Assembly (NCBI RefSeq): GCF_902167145.1 | Contig: NC_050101.1 | Span: 131,656,990-131,720,989 of the forward strand | DNA length: 64,000 bases | From: Zea mays | Lineage: Eukaryota; Streptophyta; Magnoliopsida; Poales; Poaceae | Direction: 5' to 3' | Shown here: positions 21,710 through 33,961 of the stretch, one piece after another | Layout of the letters: each line of letters opens with the position of its first letter | Position numbering within the stretch: position 1 is the stretch's first letter | Notes under the pieces: model-generated | The model's input: only the letters and a program-made list of their open reading frames with translations | The model's database searches: none | What the model was told of the DNA's origin: nothing | Made by a program: the position numbers and the translations under genes

Positions 21710-24700
21710 TGTCACACCCGAATTTAAGGGCAATTTCAGGTGAACCAAATGTCTGCTAGGATCAAGTCTCACGCATATGATGACTCATGGTACAGAAACA
21801 AATGTCACATCTTTACTATATAATTGGAGTTCTGTATAAAATAACTATATAATTACATCATAGAAGACAACGATTCAGTAACCATGGTTGACTAGGAGAC
21901 GATGACCTAGACCTCTCATGAACTCATCGCGACATCCTTCATGCTCCTTATCCTAGGGGTGAAAACGAGTTGGGTATACCCGTCGGGTACCAGATACGGG
22001 TAGTGCAAATACCTGTTTTTTCGGATACGGATCCGGGTAGTTTTATATTTGGGACGGATACGAGTAATACCCGGATACTGTAGCTTTGGATTCGGGTCAG
22101 ATACGGAGCGAGGACTACCCAGAAAATACCCGGATATTCAGGTCAGATATGGGTACCCGGAATTCGGGTACCCGTTTTTTCTTTTTCTGCATAATAGAGT
22201 TATAAAATCATAACTTTTACATATGAAATCAGAAGAAGATAAAGTTTATATAAAAATTGTAGAGCTTGAAGAGATCTATAATTTTATAATACATCAATTT
22301 TTTGTTTAAACATATCTTTAGACCAAAATCATTGAAATAATGTCCAAATTTATATCAAATTAATAGACTTTATCATTTTTATGTGGGAGCTTAAGGTCAT
22401 CTCCACGTGGAAACTTAAGGTTATCTTTTTATAGACTATTTATTAGTATTGGTAACTTATTTGTATTTTTTGGTCGATACTACAATATTTTAAGGATTTA
22501 ATTATCTTTTGATGATTTTCTATGACAGGAAATTAATATATACATAAATAGCCTAAAAAATCGTGAAATTTTACGAAGACACAACATATGTCCATATATA
22601 ACAATAAAAAATGTTTGGATCATAAAATCTATAAGATGCCCGCGTTTCTTCCATTTCACTTTCACTTATTTTTACGAGTTACATGTGAAATCAGTGTAAG
22701 TATCCAAGTTTCAACATAATCAGTACTTTACTTTATCATTTTTATATGAGGACTTGAGTTATCTTCTTGTAACTTATTTGTAATTTTTGAGTGAAACTAG
22801 AATATTTTATGAATTTTACATATACCGGTGTTGGTTCTACAATGTCCTTGTGATAAGTAACTTTGAACTGCATGATGTCAATTTTATCGGTTTCCTTTCT
22901 TACATTTGATCTATCATATACATGATTATGTATTGCTTAACTTATGTGATTGTTGGATGGTTGGACAATTAATATCATCGGACGAACTACCCGACAATTA
23001 TCCTGTACCTACCCGAGTAGTATCTGTTATCCGTTTCTTACCCATCCAGATTATTACCAGGTCCCGTACTGTATCCGTCCCGAATCTTAACTACCCGTAT
23101 CCGGTCCCGTATCCGAGAGAAATACATTAGGGTAGGATACATGATGATCTTATATCCGGCTGTATTCGTCCCATTTTCATCCCTATCTTATCTTGTGGTA
23201 CCTGTCCTTGACCTAGGGGTTGTGAGTATAACAAGAGTGAGCTCACATGCGTTCATCACTCAACAAGTTGTGAGGAATAATGCGCATGAGCTCACTTACG
23301 GTGGGGGCTCATGCGAAGTGTAAGGCTTACCGAAGAAGATGATTAAAGCTGAGCATTGCTTTTAAAGTTGGTCAAAGTTTCATTAGTAGTTACTAAGTGT
23401 AAGTATATACCATCCCAATAAAATAAGATATCACAATTATAATAACTCCCACAATGCAATGTATATGACAGATTAAGTTTAATTCCATAAGTTAATCATG
23501 TGAGAGTCATGAGTCGCTCTTGACTGTGAGCATGACTGATATACCAGTTTTACACTCTACAAAGGTTGCACATCTTTACCCACAAATCGTGTTACCCATT
23601 TGCTAAGGGGTCTAGAAATCTCATTCATCTCTACCAAGGAGACAAGGCAAGGTACCACTACGAGGCATTTTCAAAGTTCCACTAGTTCGAGAAAACCTGC
23701 TACATATTCAGGAAGAAGCAAGCATAGGAATCATTTGTTCGGAAAGCTAAACAGACATTCCAACCCGAGAACCTCCCTATACTCTACAAAGACGCTTCCC
23801 CGCTTGCCCCTTTTAGGTAAGGTAGTCTCTCCCTAGCTTTCCTAATTACTTAGCCAAGGGTGTCCCATTCCACCCTTATGGTAGCACTGTTATCTCAAGT
23901 TAAGCTCTATGTTCCAATTAACACCATAATCTTTTCATGAACATTAAATAGTATAATCACAATAATAAAGCATGATCATGAATCATATTTATCTTAACAC
24001 CCAAAACCACATAAAGCAATATCAGATACTACCCCAAAGTTTAGTGGTAAGCAAGGAGTGAAGTAAATAAAACTAGGATGACCTATTGGGTCCCATCAAA
24101 TTAAACCTAAACATTCCACAATGATTATAGAGAACATTATTGGATAAAGGAGAGTGGTCAAGGGCACAGTGTCATGGAGGAAAGAGAAACACGGAAGGGG
24201 AGAGGTGGGCTAAGCGGGGTGTCAGGCCCAATAGGGATGAGGGGATGGGCCAAGAAAGGGGTTGTTGGCCCATGTTTTCTTTTATGTTTTATTTTTCTTT
24301 TCTATTTCCTTATTTGTTTCTTTTCCTATTTCAATTCTAATTTCAAATTTGAATTCAAAGTTGAGTTTGTATTAGTGATTACATTATATGCGCACAAGCA
24401 AAACTAGCATGAGTGCAAGGATAAATTATATCCATATTTTTATATTAATTCATTTATCCATGCTTAAAAACATATAAATTAATAAAAAATATTTCACAAT
24501 TCATTCATATTAGGAAAATATTATGTGAATGTGTAGCCAAACTTATAACATAGTCTAGAATTAATATTCATTGTTTTTCTACTTTAGGGAAAGTTATCAT
24601 ATAACATTCATCATGGGTTACTTTAATTTAGATATTTTAAAAGTAGTTCTATTCACATTGTTTAGGAGAGGAATACTCCAACCTTTAGTTTTAAGTTTTG

Positions 24701-24855
24701 GACCTAAGTTTTGACTATAAAATTCTTACTTAATGTTATGTATTTAATTTAGAGAGATATACTTTATAAGGAAGAATTCATTATCAGAAGTCATTTTATC
24801 TCAAATATTGTGGAGAAGCTTTTATAAATCTCAAAATAGGATTTTGGGTGTTAGA
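21710..24855 (+). mobile_element. Solo LTR with 5-bp target duplication, interrupted by a hAT element
   Basis: The sequence starts TGTCACACCCGAATTT and ends TTGGGTGTTAGA, and is flanked on both sides by CTAAG (21705-21709 and 24856-24860). No internal retrotransposon region is present. Excluding the hAT-like insert at 21954-23185, the LTR is about 1.9 kb. The terminal CA appears mutated to GA. This is the footprint expected after recombination between the two LTRs of one element. Strand is assigned only from the TGTCACACCC start. Confidence 0.75.
21954..23185. mobile_element. hAT-like non-autonomous element in the solo LTR
   Basis: Imperfect inverted ends are TAGGGGTGAAAACG and, as the reverse complement of the right end, TAGGGATGAAAATG. 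Next to both ends lie GGTACCCG/CGGGTA-rich motifs common in grass hAT relatives. The flanks share CTTATC but no perfect 8-bp duplication. There is no transposase frame. It is 1232 bp and AT-rich in the middle. Confidence 0.6.
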
Positions 24856-24860
24856 CTAAG

Positions 24861-25345
24861 TAAGCTTTAGCATCATATAAACGAATGAACAATAGAATAG
24901 AGAACTTAATCTTAGCATATAGATTATTGTCTAGTTCGGGATTATGATGACGATAGCTACCCTTACCTCTCATACCTTGTTGATTACGTGCGAGGCACCG
25001 TCGCAACAGTGCATCAACATCGGCGTCGTCGTCGACGTCCTCCGCAGTAGAGAGCACTACTGCACCGATGGCTGGGACTGGACCTTGTGGTGGGGGACGA
25101 GCCTCTATCATGTCCATGCGTGTAACAAGTTCAGTAACACATCGATCAAGCCGCTCATAGGATGTCGTCGTAGAGTCCTGGTACTTATTGAAAGCTTCAG
25201 TCATCGTGTGTATCTTCTCCTTCAATTCCAGCTGAGAGACGCACTCATCATCATTAAGCTTAGGACCCTTCTCCTTGTCCATTTGGATATTTGGTCCTGT
25301 CATTGTTAGCACAAAATAGAAACAAAAGTCAACAAACAAACAATA
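24861..25345 (-). pseudogene. gag: Ty3/gypsy gag N-terminal fragment
   Basis: On the minus strand an open frame runs from about 25300 to the solo LTR boundary. It contains a coiled-coil-like segment (LELKEKIHTMTEAFNKYQ), then LVTRMD and a basic Arg/Asn/Gly stretch ending NLYAKIKF, which is the usual lead-in to the Gag core. The core itself is missing, because the frame stops at the flank of the solo LTR insertion. This is an old fragment whose host element was broken by later insertions. Confidence 0.55.
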
Positions 25346-26220
25346 TGAACCCTACAACTACTCTCAGGGGTGGCGATGGAAAATAAGTTATGAAGTGCCT
25401 TACCCTACTCTTACAAGGTTCTTGCCAGCACTATAGGTGGCAAATGGTGGCCGACGTGACTGTCCAAAGAGTGTGGGTGTGATTGCATGCTCGAGAGAAA
25501 AGTGGAGCTTTGGGAAGGCTCACTAAATAAATATATGTGGCCCACAGCCACAGTCAGTAACAGATAGCAATGCTGAATAAGTGTTCCAAGAACTCGTCCT
25601 AGTTGCCGACCTAGAAAATGTATTAGAACAGTTGGATCAAAGCACAAGAAAGGAGGTAACAAGGATCTAAGTACAACAAGGAAACAAGTTGGGAGAAAAA
25701 CAATCATGGAGATGCACAAAAAATTGGCATTTCTGCTTATGTGCTACACTTTTTTCTCCTTTTCCCTGATTTTGCTCTATTCGTAGTTTTTTGTGAGTAT
25801 TTTTATATTTTTCTCTTTTGCATCAGCACATAAGAAGGAAACACACCCAATTTTAGATTTTTTGTGTAAAGATGCGTCCTCTAAAATTTATGCAAGTTTG
25901 TCTAAAATCAGATTAAATGTTTGGAAAATGAGAGCTCATACTTTCAGGCTGAATTTGGGGATTTTAAAAATAGTAAATCCAGCAAAGCCAGAAAAATTCA
26001 AATGCAAAATTACTACACCACTTCTCCATTGATTATCATTAGTGACACATGAGTAACCTCATCACGAAGGTTTATAAAACCTTGTTGGTCCTCTCCAAGG
26101 TTCCTAATAAAAACATCTATGGCCCCATCTATGTCGTGCATGTGACCGTGTTATCAGTCCATGCGTTTATGTATGGAGTGATGTCGTCATCAGTAAATTC
26201 GCAAAGAAGATCCAGAAAAC
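25346..26220. other. Degraded repeat-like sequence, no gene supported
   Basis: Short open frames on both strands have no recognisable domain. The AT-rich composition fits old transposon debris between the gag fragment and the copia relic. Confidence 0.4.
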
Positions 26221-26239
26221 TACTAAGCATAGTACAAGA

Positions 26240-27835
26240 GTGTTAGAAATAATTCATACAAAATATCTATGATCTTTTCCTAGTAAGGACAATAGATGGG
26301 TTCAATTTATCCATAACCTTCATATATGACTACTCTTGCTATGGTTACATTTATATTATTAAAGAAATGTTAGAGGCCTTAGACAAGTTTAAACAATTCA
26401 AGGCAGAGGTTGAGAATAACATGACCTGAAAATAAAGATAGTAAGATCCGATCATGGGGGATTACTACGGCCGCCATACACCATATAGACAAGTCCTATG
26501 GCCTTTTGCGAGATTCCTACAAGAAAATGACATAGTTGCTCAATACTCAACACCAGGGTGAGCCCAAATAGAATGGAGTAGCAGAAAGAAGAAATATAAC
26601 ATTAATGAGCATGTTAAGGAGTATGTTGAGTTACTCTAGTTTACCGTTGGGTCTGTGGGTGGAGGCTTTGAAGACCTCCATCCATATATTTAACAAAGTT
26701 CTAGTAAACCAGTACCTAAAACCCCATATGAATTGTGGACAGATAAAAAGCCCTCACTCAACTATTTACACTTATGGTGTTGTCTAGCAGAAGCTAGAAT
26801 ATTTAATCTCGAACAGAGAAAACTAGATGAAAGAACCACTAGTTGTCATTTTATTGGTTACCTTGAGAAGTCGAAGGGTTTCAAATTCTACTGTCCAGAT
26901 AGACAGACTAAGTTTGTAGAAACCAAACATATTGTATTTCTAGAAGTTGACCTTCAGGAAAAGAGGATGTATATCTTGATTCCGATGGTTGAAAAACCAT
27001 ACTTCTTGATACCTGCTGAGGTTCCATAAACAATTGTTCCCACTATATGTGAAACCCCTACTACAAATGTTGCATCACCTTATGCAACAACCAACGAGAA
27101 AGTTGCTTCACCTTCTGTGTTCCCTAAAGCACAAGAGGACTAAGAACCTACCAAGTGACCCACCATTGTAGTAGTCCTACAATACAGAAATGGAAGTAAA
27201 CCACAAAAGGTCTCAGAGAACCAGAAGATCTACATTTTTTATGACTATGAATTATATGTGGCTGAAGAAGCAGAAAATAATGATATATAAGTTTGTGAGC
27301 ATATAGATACTGAAGGGAATCCCACTACATATGAAGAAGCTATTAGGAGCCAAAATTCATCCAAGTGTCTCTCTACTATGAAAGATAAATTAGAGTCCAT
27401 GAGAATGAATCAAGTTTGGGACATAGAAGTCATTCCCAAAGGAGACAAAATAGTAGATTGTATGTGGGTCTATGAAACCAAGCGTGATTCTAGAGAGAAC
27501 GTAGAAAGATATAAGGCTACACTTGTGGTCAAAGGGTTCACATAGATAGAAGACATTGATTACAATGAAACCTTCTCACCTGTCTCGGCGAAAGATTCGT
27601 TCAGAATAATCATGGCTCTAGTGGTTCATTATGATTTTGAACTATAGCAGATGGACGTTAAGATAACTTTCCTAACTAGGGAGTTATAAGAAAATGTTTT
27701 CATGGCACAACCAAAGGATTTTGTGGTGCAAGGTAAAGAAAATATGGGATGTCACTTAAGAAAGTCCATTTATGGATTGAAGCAAGCTTCCATACAATGG
27801 TATCTCAAGTTTGATCTGACTATACTCCAAAAAAG
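26240..27835 (+). pseudogene. pol: Ty1/copia pol relic (integrase and RT), many stops
   Basis: Read in plus-strand frames with several stops and shifts, it shows the copia integrase core (DNRWVQFIHN..., YCRR-like region, then the typical TPYELWTDKKPSL...L..WCCLAEARI motif at about 26720-26810 and GYLEKSKGFKFY) and then RT landmarks (ERYKATLVVKGFT, YNETFSPVSAKDSF, MDVKITFL, SIYGLKQA) up to 27800. The catalytic YVDD part and RNase H are absent: the homology ends abruptly near 27835. This is an old, non-functional copy. Confidence 0.82.
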
Positions 27836-27907
27836 TTGTTTTTTTAAAAGGCAGAGATAGACCTGGTTTTGGATAAGCTAGAACCTAGGTCATTATTAGT
27901 TTGACTT

Positions 27908-28232
27908 TGAGCCTGTTTGGCAAGACTTCATCTCTGGCTTTTCTTTAGAAAAAAAAGCCAGAGCTTTGTCAAACACCTTTTTTAAAAAAATGACTTACTA
28001 CGAAAATCACTTGAAAGGTAGAGTCATTTTTGTACCGTGGAGAAGAAGCTACAAATAGTAACTTCACCGGCTCAGTCTTTGGTTTGTGCACTTTAGTACA
28101 TAAAATTGTTCTGGCTCTAGAATAAACCGTTTTTACTAAAAAATTCACACAATGGCTTCAGCTCTACTCTGAAAAGGCTGTTTTTTTTGGAAAAGCTAGA
28201 GCTGGTTTTAGACAAGTTAGAACCCTACCAAA
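27908..28232. mobile_element. Possible hAT-type MITE upstream of the first protease gene
   Basis: Left GAGCCTGTTTGGCAAGACTT and, reversed, the right-side sequence near 28232 (GTTTTGGTAGGGTTCTAAC) are loosely similar. The interior is AT-rich with CCAGAGC/GCTCTGG pieces. The ends are degenerate and no target duplication was established. Confidence 0.3.
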
Positions 28233-28469
28233 ACGGATATAGGAATTGGTTTATCTTGGTACAGAGCGATCGAGTACATTCTCCGCCGGTCGAGAAAAGA
28301 AACCCCCAACCTTGCATCGATTGCGTCGTGTCCTTCTGGTTGCCGCCGTCCGTCCGGACGGGCAGATCTATATGCCGCTCGTTGTTTGGCAACACGCACA
28401 CAGATCATAGTTACCTCAGCCAAAGATGATTGTTCGGCCGCTCCAAAGCATAGTGCTGCACCGCGGCTG

Positions 28470-28479
28470 GCTATTTATT
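28470..28479 (+). promoter_or_regulatory. Possible TATA box of the first aspartic protease
   Basis: CTATTTATTA lies about 55-60 bp before the ATG at 28531. This is a weak match, but position and strand fit. Confidence 0.35.
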
Positions 28480-28530
28480 AGTGACCACATCACGTGTCCT
28501 CGCATCATCGATCGCTGCATGCCGCACGCA

Positions 28531-30578
28531 ATGGCCTCGCAACTGGTGGTGCGCCTGCTCGTGCTCTGCCTTCTCTGCGGCGCCTCTGCAGCGGCGAAGC
28601 GGCGATACCTCTCCGTCAGCATGGACGAACTGCTGAGCTCCTCCAAGGCTCACGTCTGGACGAAGAAGCCAGGTACGGACCATGATCATCGAACCGCGTG
28701 CACGTGGATGAAACTATATACCCCAGCGCAAGAATCACGCAGCTTTCCCGTGTTATTAATAATTTAATCAACCAGACGCTACAGATTAAATAAGCCGACG
28801 TGATATCTCCACATTATTTCAACTACATAATAATAATAAGGCTGATATAGTAATTAATATGGTGGTTACCGTTCAATCATCATCATGGCATTCGGATTGT
28901 TTGTAATGTATAGGCAACAAAACAACAAAGTAGATAAGGCGTAAGTGATAGGTGGAATGGTAAAGGGGTCTACGTGCGAGAGTGAAGTTGGAGGTTTGTT
29001 CTCAGTGACCGTGTAGCACGTGAAAAATGCCGCGACTTGTAACTTCGATGGAGACGGGCGGGTGGGACCTAGGTTGAGACCTTCCTTAATTAATTTTTTT
29101 GTTATTTTTAAAACCCATTTTTATGGTTCCTGAAATTTAACAAGTTCCATTTTTTTTTAAAAAGAAAGCAACAATACGCAGATCCTGTGTGTTATTGCAA
29201 CTTGCAACCATGCATTGTCTGAGCGAGCTAATCCATAATATTCATGCTTAGCATGTAGCTGACTCCCATTGACTGCATGCCATTGACAGCTTCTGGTAAC
29301 AAGCTCACAGTCTCTGCAAGCTCCGGGCTTGCACCGAAAAATGGCGCGAGTGGGTCATTTGTGCGGCACGACATGAACCGGCTGAGCACCCTCCTCCGGA
29401 GGTCCTCCGTCTCATCAGCTGCACCTCCATCGGCTGACCCCTTCCCCATCCCCGGGATACCGATTTCGTATCCTCCGGTGGCGCCCCCAGCCGAGGCTCC
29501 GTCGGTGACGATCCCGGACAGCACCGGGACCTCCCTGGACACTCTGGAGTTCGTCGTCACCGTCGGCTTCGGCACTCCGGCCCAGACGTACACGGTCATC
29601 TTCGACACCGGGAGCGACGTGTCGTGGATCCAGTGCTTACCGTGCTCGGGGCACTGCTACAAGCAGCACGACCCCATCTTCGACCCGACGAAGTCGGCCA
29701 CCTACTCAGTTGTCCCCTGCGGCCACCCGCAGTGCGCTGCCGCCGACGGGTCCAAGTGCAGCAACGGCACTTGCCTCTACAAGGTCGAGTACGGCGATGG
29801 CTCGTCCAGCGCGGGGGTCCTGTCCCACGAGACGCTGTCGCTAACCTCCACGCGGGCGCTCCCCGGGTTCGCGTTCGGGTGCGGCCAGACAAATCTTGGG
29901 GACTTCGGCGACGTCGACGGGCTGATCGGCCTCGGCCGCGGCCAGCTGTCGCTGTCCTCGCAGGCCGCCGCGTCGTTCGGCGGCACCTTCTCGTACTGCC
30001 TGCCGTCCGACAACACCACGCATGGGTACCTCACCATCGGCCCCACTACTCCGGCCTCCAACGACGACGTGCAGTACACGGCGATGGTACAGAAGCAAGA
30101 TTACCCGTCCTTCTACTTCGTGGAGCTCGTCTCCATCGACATCGGCGGCTACATCTTGCCGGTGCCACCAACGCTGTTCACGGACGACGGCACGTTCCTC
30201 GACTCCGGCACCATCCTCACCTACCTCCCGCCGGAGGCGTACACTGCGCTCCGCGACCGGTTCAAGTTCACCATGACGCAGTACAAGCCGGCGCCGGCGT
30301 ACGACCCTTTCGACACGTGCTACGACTTCACGGGCCAGAGCGCGATCTTCATACCGGCCGTGTCTTTCAAGTTCAGCGACGGCTCCGTGTTCGACCTCAG
30401 CTTCTTCGGGATCCTCATATTCCCCGATGACACGGCGCCCGCCATCGGCTGCCTCGGGTTCGTGGCGAGGCCTTCTGCGATGCCGTTCACTATCGTTGGC
30501 AACATGCAGCAGCGGAACACCGAGGTGATCTACGACGTTGCCGCTGAGAAGATCGGATTCGCCTCGGCAAGTTGCTGA
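28531..30578 (+). CDS. Nepenthesin-type aspartic protease (first copy), two exons
   Basis: Exons 28531-28672 and 29290-30578 (donor CCAG|GTACGG, acceptor TTGACAG|CT, phase 1) give 476 residues; an ATG at 28519 is also in frame. Residues 1-20 form a hydrophobic signal peptide. A pro-region follows. The pepsin-like domain spans about 135-476, with both catalytic motifs: FDTGSD (Asp about 153) and LDSGT (Asp about 352). Many cysteines in the nepenthesin-specific insert and a C-terminal Cys support family A1B. The protein would be secreted or vacuolar and cleave proteins at acidic pH. The intron phase and position match those of the second copy at 42592. Targets are unknown. Confidence 0.85.
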
Positions 30579-30609
30579 TTTTTAATAATAATAATAACAA
30601 AAATACGTA

Positions 30610-30735
30610 GGGGTTATTGTTTAGGATTATAATATGTCCATATTATATAGAATCTGATAAATTTTGAACTAACACTTAGTTCAAAATTTGTTGGATTATA
30701 TAATCTTGATATATTATAATCTAAACAAACGCTCC
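30610..30735. mobile_element. Foldback MITE after the first protease gene
   Basis: The 126-bp sequence forms an almost complete hairpin: GGGGTTATTGTTTAGGATTA pairs with the reverse of TAATCTAAACAAACGCTCC. No convincing target duplication was found. It lies in the 3' flank and could sit in the transcript's 3' UTR. Confidence 0.5.
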
Positions 30736-31375
30736 ATAGTTACCGGATGATAAATAATGTTGAGTTGTATCGTTGGAGTCATTTTGATATATGATCTTTC
30801 TTGATAACCACGCGTTGTGACGACACTGAATAACCACGCTCCATAGTGGCTATTCAGATAAAATAAGAGGCAGAGAACCGACATGCAGGACAGAGTCAGG
30901 TAGCTAATCCAGGAACGGGTGTTCAAAGAGGCGCGACGTCAGAGGAGGGGGAGATGCGGCGTTCAGGCAGCGGCGGCGCCGCTCAGCTCACAGCGAACGA
31001 GTGGAAAAGCCACTGGGGAAGAACTTGAGCCACTGGGGAAGAACTTGCGTGGAGATGGGAGATGATAAAAGATTCTAAAAGATTGGGTGAGGTTATAATT
31101 GCAAGTTTAGGCGCTGATTAACTGGTTAAAATATTTTTTAAATGCAGGAAAGGGTATTTTAACAGAGGCACGATTTGAGAAGGGTATACTAGAGCCCATT
31201 TATATGAGGGTATTCTGCCGAAGCCTACGTTTGATGAGGGCACAAACAAATAACTCGTTATCGAGTTAGCCAAACTGCAATTATAGGTCACTCCATCTCA
31301 TCGGCATGAATTTCGGTAGTTATGGTGGCTTTCAACCCGGAAGTGATTATTAGGTTAGCTCTAGCAATTTTCTTG
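30736..31375. other. Intergenic sequence, no gene seen
   Basis: Mixed composition. No frame longer than about 70 codons and no domain. Contains a short direct repeat GCCACTGGGGAAGAACTTG near 31011 and 31030. Confidence 0.5.
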
Positions 31376-32409
31376 AAAATTTATGAGTAAAGTACACTAG
31401 CGATCTATGAATTTGGCACGATGTGTCACTTACCATTGAACTCAGAAAACCGAGCAAACAGGTCCTCGAACTTTGTCTGCCCATGTAAAACCATCCAAAG
31501 CCGGGTTTGTAAAACCGGATGCCGATATGACATATGTCACGTCGGAGCCACTTGGGTCCTCAACTTGACATGTGTCACTTGGGTCCCCGAAATTAAATAA
31601 TATGTCACTTGAGTCCCCGAACTTTCATTGGTTTGCTCTAATGTGGCACGATACATCAACATCTGGTTTATATGTTATAAAGGTACATATTTATCTTTTA
31701 ACATCATATCTACATGGCTAGCTAGAGTTACTCACCCCAGTGTATATGTGGACTAAATTCTATGTATCTCACATAAACAATATTAATCCACCTAAGTTAT
31801 CACCCATTTACCAAAATAAAGCAAGGACATTTCAATCTCTTTTTTTTTTGGTATTGATGATAATTCTACAAACAAATAAAAACTAAGCATAATCCAAGCT
31901 TGTGTTTCACACTAGTGTAAATTGTTAACTTGGTTTGGATTTTATGTCGCTTCTCTAACTTTAAGCTTTGTCATTATGATATGAATAAGCACCATAAAAC
32001 TTTATTCAGTAGTGATAACTTCTGCTACATGAGTGCTTGAATGATTAGATTCAAGCTTACACACATGCATGAGTATAAAATTTGTGGAAAGATTGTCAAT
32101 GATGCTAAAGTATATAAGATAAAGATGTACCTTTATAACATATATACCACTCATTAAAAACATAATGATGATGTGTCGTGCCACATCAGAGCAAACCAAT
32201 GAAAGATTGGGGGACTCAAGTGACATATCATTGAAATTGGGGACCTCAAGTGGCTCTGGCTTGTCATGCCACGTCGGTATCCGATTTTATATGGTTTGTA
32301 TGGGCTGAAAAAGTTCGAAAAATTGTTTTCCCGGTTTTCTGAGTTCGGAAGGTAAATAATACAACATGTCAAATTTATGGGTCGCTAGTGTACTTTACTC
32401 AAAATTTAT
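31376..32409. mobile_element. Mutator-like (MULE) non-autonomous element with 9-bp duplication
   Basis: The element at 31385-32400 (1016 bp) starts GAGTAAAGTACACTAGCGA, and the right end is its exact reverse complement. Imperfect inverted homology then extends roughly 250-350 bp on each side, leaving an AT-rich centre. Perfect 9-bp duplications AAAATTTAT flank it (31376-31384 and 32401-32409). The 9-bp duplication with long inverted ends is typical of Mutator superfamily elements. No transposase is encoded. Confidence 0.88.
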
Positions 32410-32672
32410 CATGCACTGCATATATACCTAAAACTTGTGTACATATATGTTTACTTATATAACTGTTTTATCTGAAATATATAATCTGCTCGTTCCGGTT
32501 TATGAGTTTATCTGCCACGATCATATTGATAAGAATGAATTTACAGCAAAATAGGAGTACATACATTACATTGATTAATAACAGGCAGACACACGCCCTA
32601 TCATCTAGTGGACGGAGTTAAACTCATTAAAACAACAATAATGATTTAGCTAGCTGATAATACATGTATACT
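32410..32672. other. 3' flank of the peroxidase gene
   Basis: AT-rich; probably includes the peroxidase 3' UTR. No separate gene seen. Confidence 0.5.
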
Positions 32673-33774
32673 TTAGTTGACGATGTAGCATTTCTTCCTG
32701 ATCTCCCCCTCGGCACCGGTGAGCACGTCGACGTTGGCCATCTTGGTCATGGACTCGGCGAAGTCGTTGAAGAACACGTCGTCAAACTTGCCGGTGGCAA
32801 TACGGTGGACGTACTCCCTAGTGGTGGCGTCGGCGAGGAGCGCGGCGTCGGACTGGAAGAGCCCCCGGCGCTTGGCGACGTGTCGGTAGTAGCTGGTGTC
32901 GAAGGTCTTGTAGCTGCCGGGATCCATCTCGGACAGAATGGCCTTGTCCTTGTCGTCGTGGTGGACGCTCTTGCAGCGCGACCTGAGCCGGTCGGCGTAC
33001 GCGGTGTCGAGGGACGGGTCCGAGTCGTAGGCGCTGCTGAAGTTGTAGAGGCGGTCGGCGTAGGAGGGGCAGTGCGCCGTGCCTAGCGTGTGGGCGCCGG
33101 AGAGGACGGCGAGGTCCTTGACGCCGAGGCCCTTGGAAGAGAAGATCCTGGTGAGCAGGGGCACGTCTCCGTAAGCTGGAGGCAGATGGTCGGCCGCCTC
33201 CGTCGCGCTGGACGCACGGCCGTCTCTCCTCCCCAGCGCGACTGGCCAGAATGGCCCCTTGGCAAGCACGACGGCGTCGCGGGCCATGAGGGTGAGGACG
33301 TCCGCGCAGGAAACGGTGCCGGGGCAGGCGGCCTCCAGCCTGGCCTTCACCCTCTCCACGGAACCGAATCCCCGGAGGCTCTTGTTCGGCTTCGCGTCCC
33401 TCTCCGCCAGGTTGCCCTCCGTAGAGTTGAGCAGCACAGAGGCGTCACAGCCCTGCAATTAGGTAGTTTACATTTCTGTCGGTTCTACTTCTATGGTGGC
33501 CAAAAAAGCATAGTTTACAATTAGGTAGTGAACTTACCCTGACGAAGCAGTCGTGGAAATGCAGCCTGAGGAGCGGGCCAGCAAGGCTGGGTGCAGCCGA
33601 GATGATCTTCTCCATCTCGTCGCGGACGATCTCCTCGACGTCCGGGCATGTTTTGCTGTAGTAGCCGGCGACCAGCTGAGCCACCACCACCGGTGAGCTA
33701 CATGCTGCGAGGAGGAGCAGGAGGGCCACAACTGGCAGCAGCTTATTAACTGCAAAAGGCTTATTAGTCGCCAT
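32673..33774 (-). CDS. Class III secretory peroxidase, two exons
   Basis: Exons 33774-33538 and 33452-32673 (donor AGG|GTAAGT, acceptor TTGCAG|GG, phase 0) encode 338 residues. Residues 1-32 form a signal peptide. The distal haem region is LLRLHFHDCF (Arg70, His74, Cys76) and the proximal histidine lies in LSGAHTLG. The GCDASVLL Cys and the expected further cysteines are present, so calcium and disulfide architecture looks intact. Such enzymes use hydrogen peroxide to oxidise phenolics in the cell wall or vacuole (lignin, defence, peroxide control). The ATG at 33774 was preferred to an upstream in-frame ATG at 33816, because it gives a standard signal peptide. Only the first of the three usual family introns is present. 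Confidence 0.92.
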
Positions 33775-33952
33775 GGGACGACGACGACGACGTCGATCGA
33801 GCACAAATGCCAACAATATAATGGCTCAGATCGATAGTTCTATATATGGTGCAGCAGCTAGCTAGAGCAAACAACAAGAATGTTTTGCAAGTAATCTCAG
33901 GAGCTAGCTGGAAAGAATGTGGATAATGGGACATGCCTTGGGTCTCTGCAAG

Positions 33953-33961
33953 TATTTATAG
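33953..33961 (-). promoter_or_regulatory. TATA box of the peroxidase gene
   Basis: On the minus strand CTATAAATA lies about 180 bp upstream of the ATG, implying a 5' leader of about 150 bases. Confidence 0.6.

Noticed and set aside
29624..30430. 268-codon plus-strand frame within the protease exon
   Set aside because: Arg/His-rich alternative frame of the protease gene with no domain.
32664..33086. 140-codon plus-strand frame
   Set aside because: Lies wholly opposite the peroxidase second exon; a GC-driven shadow.
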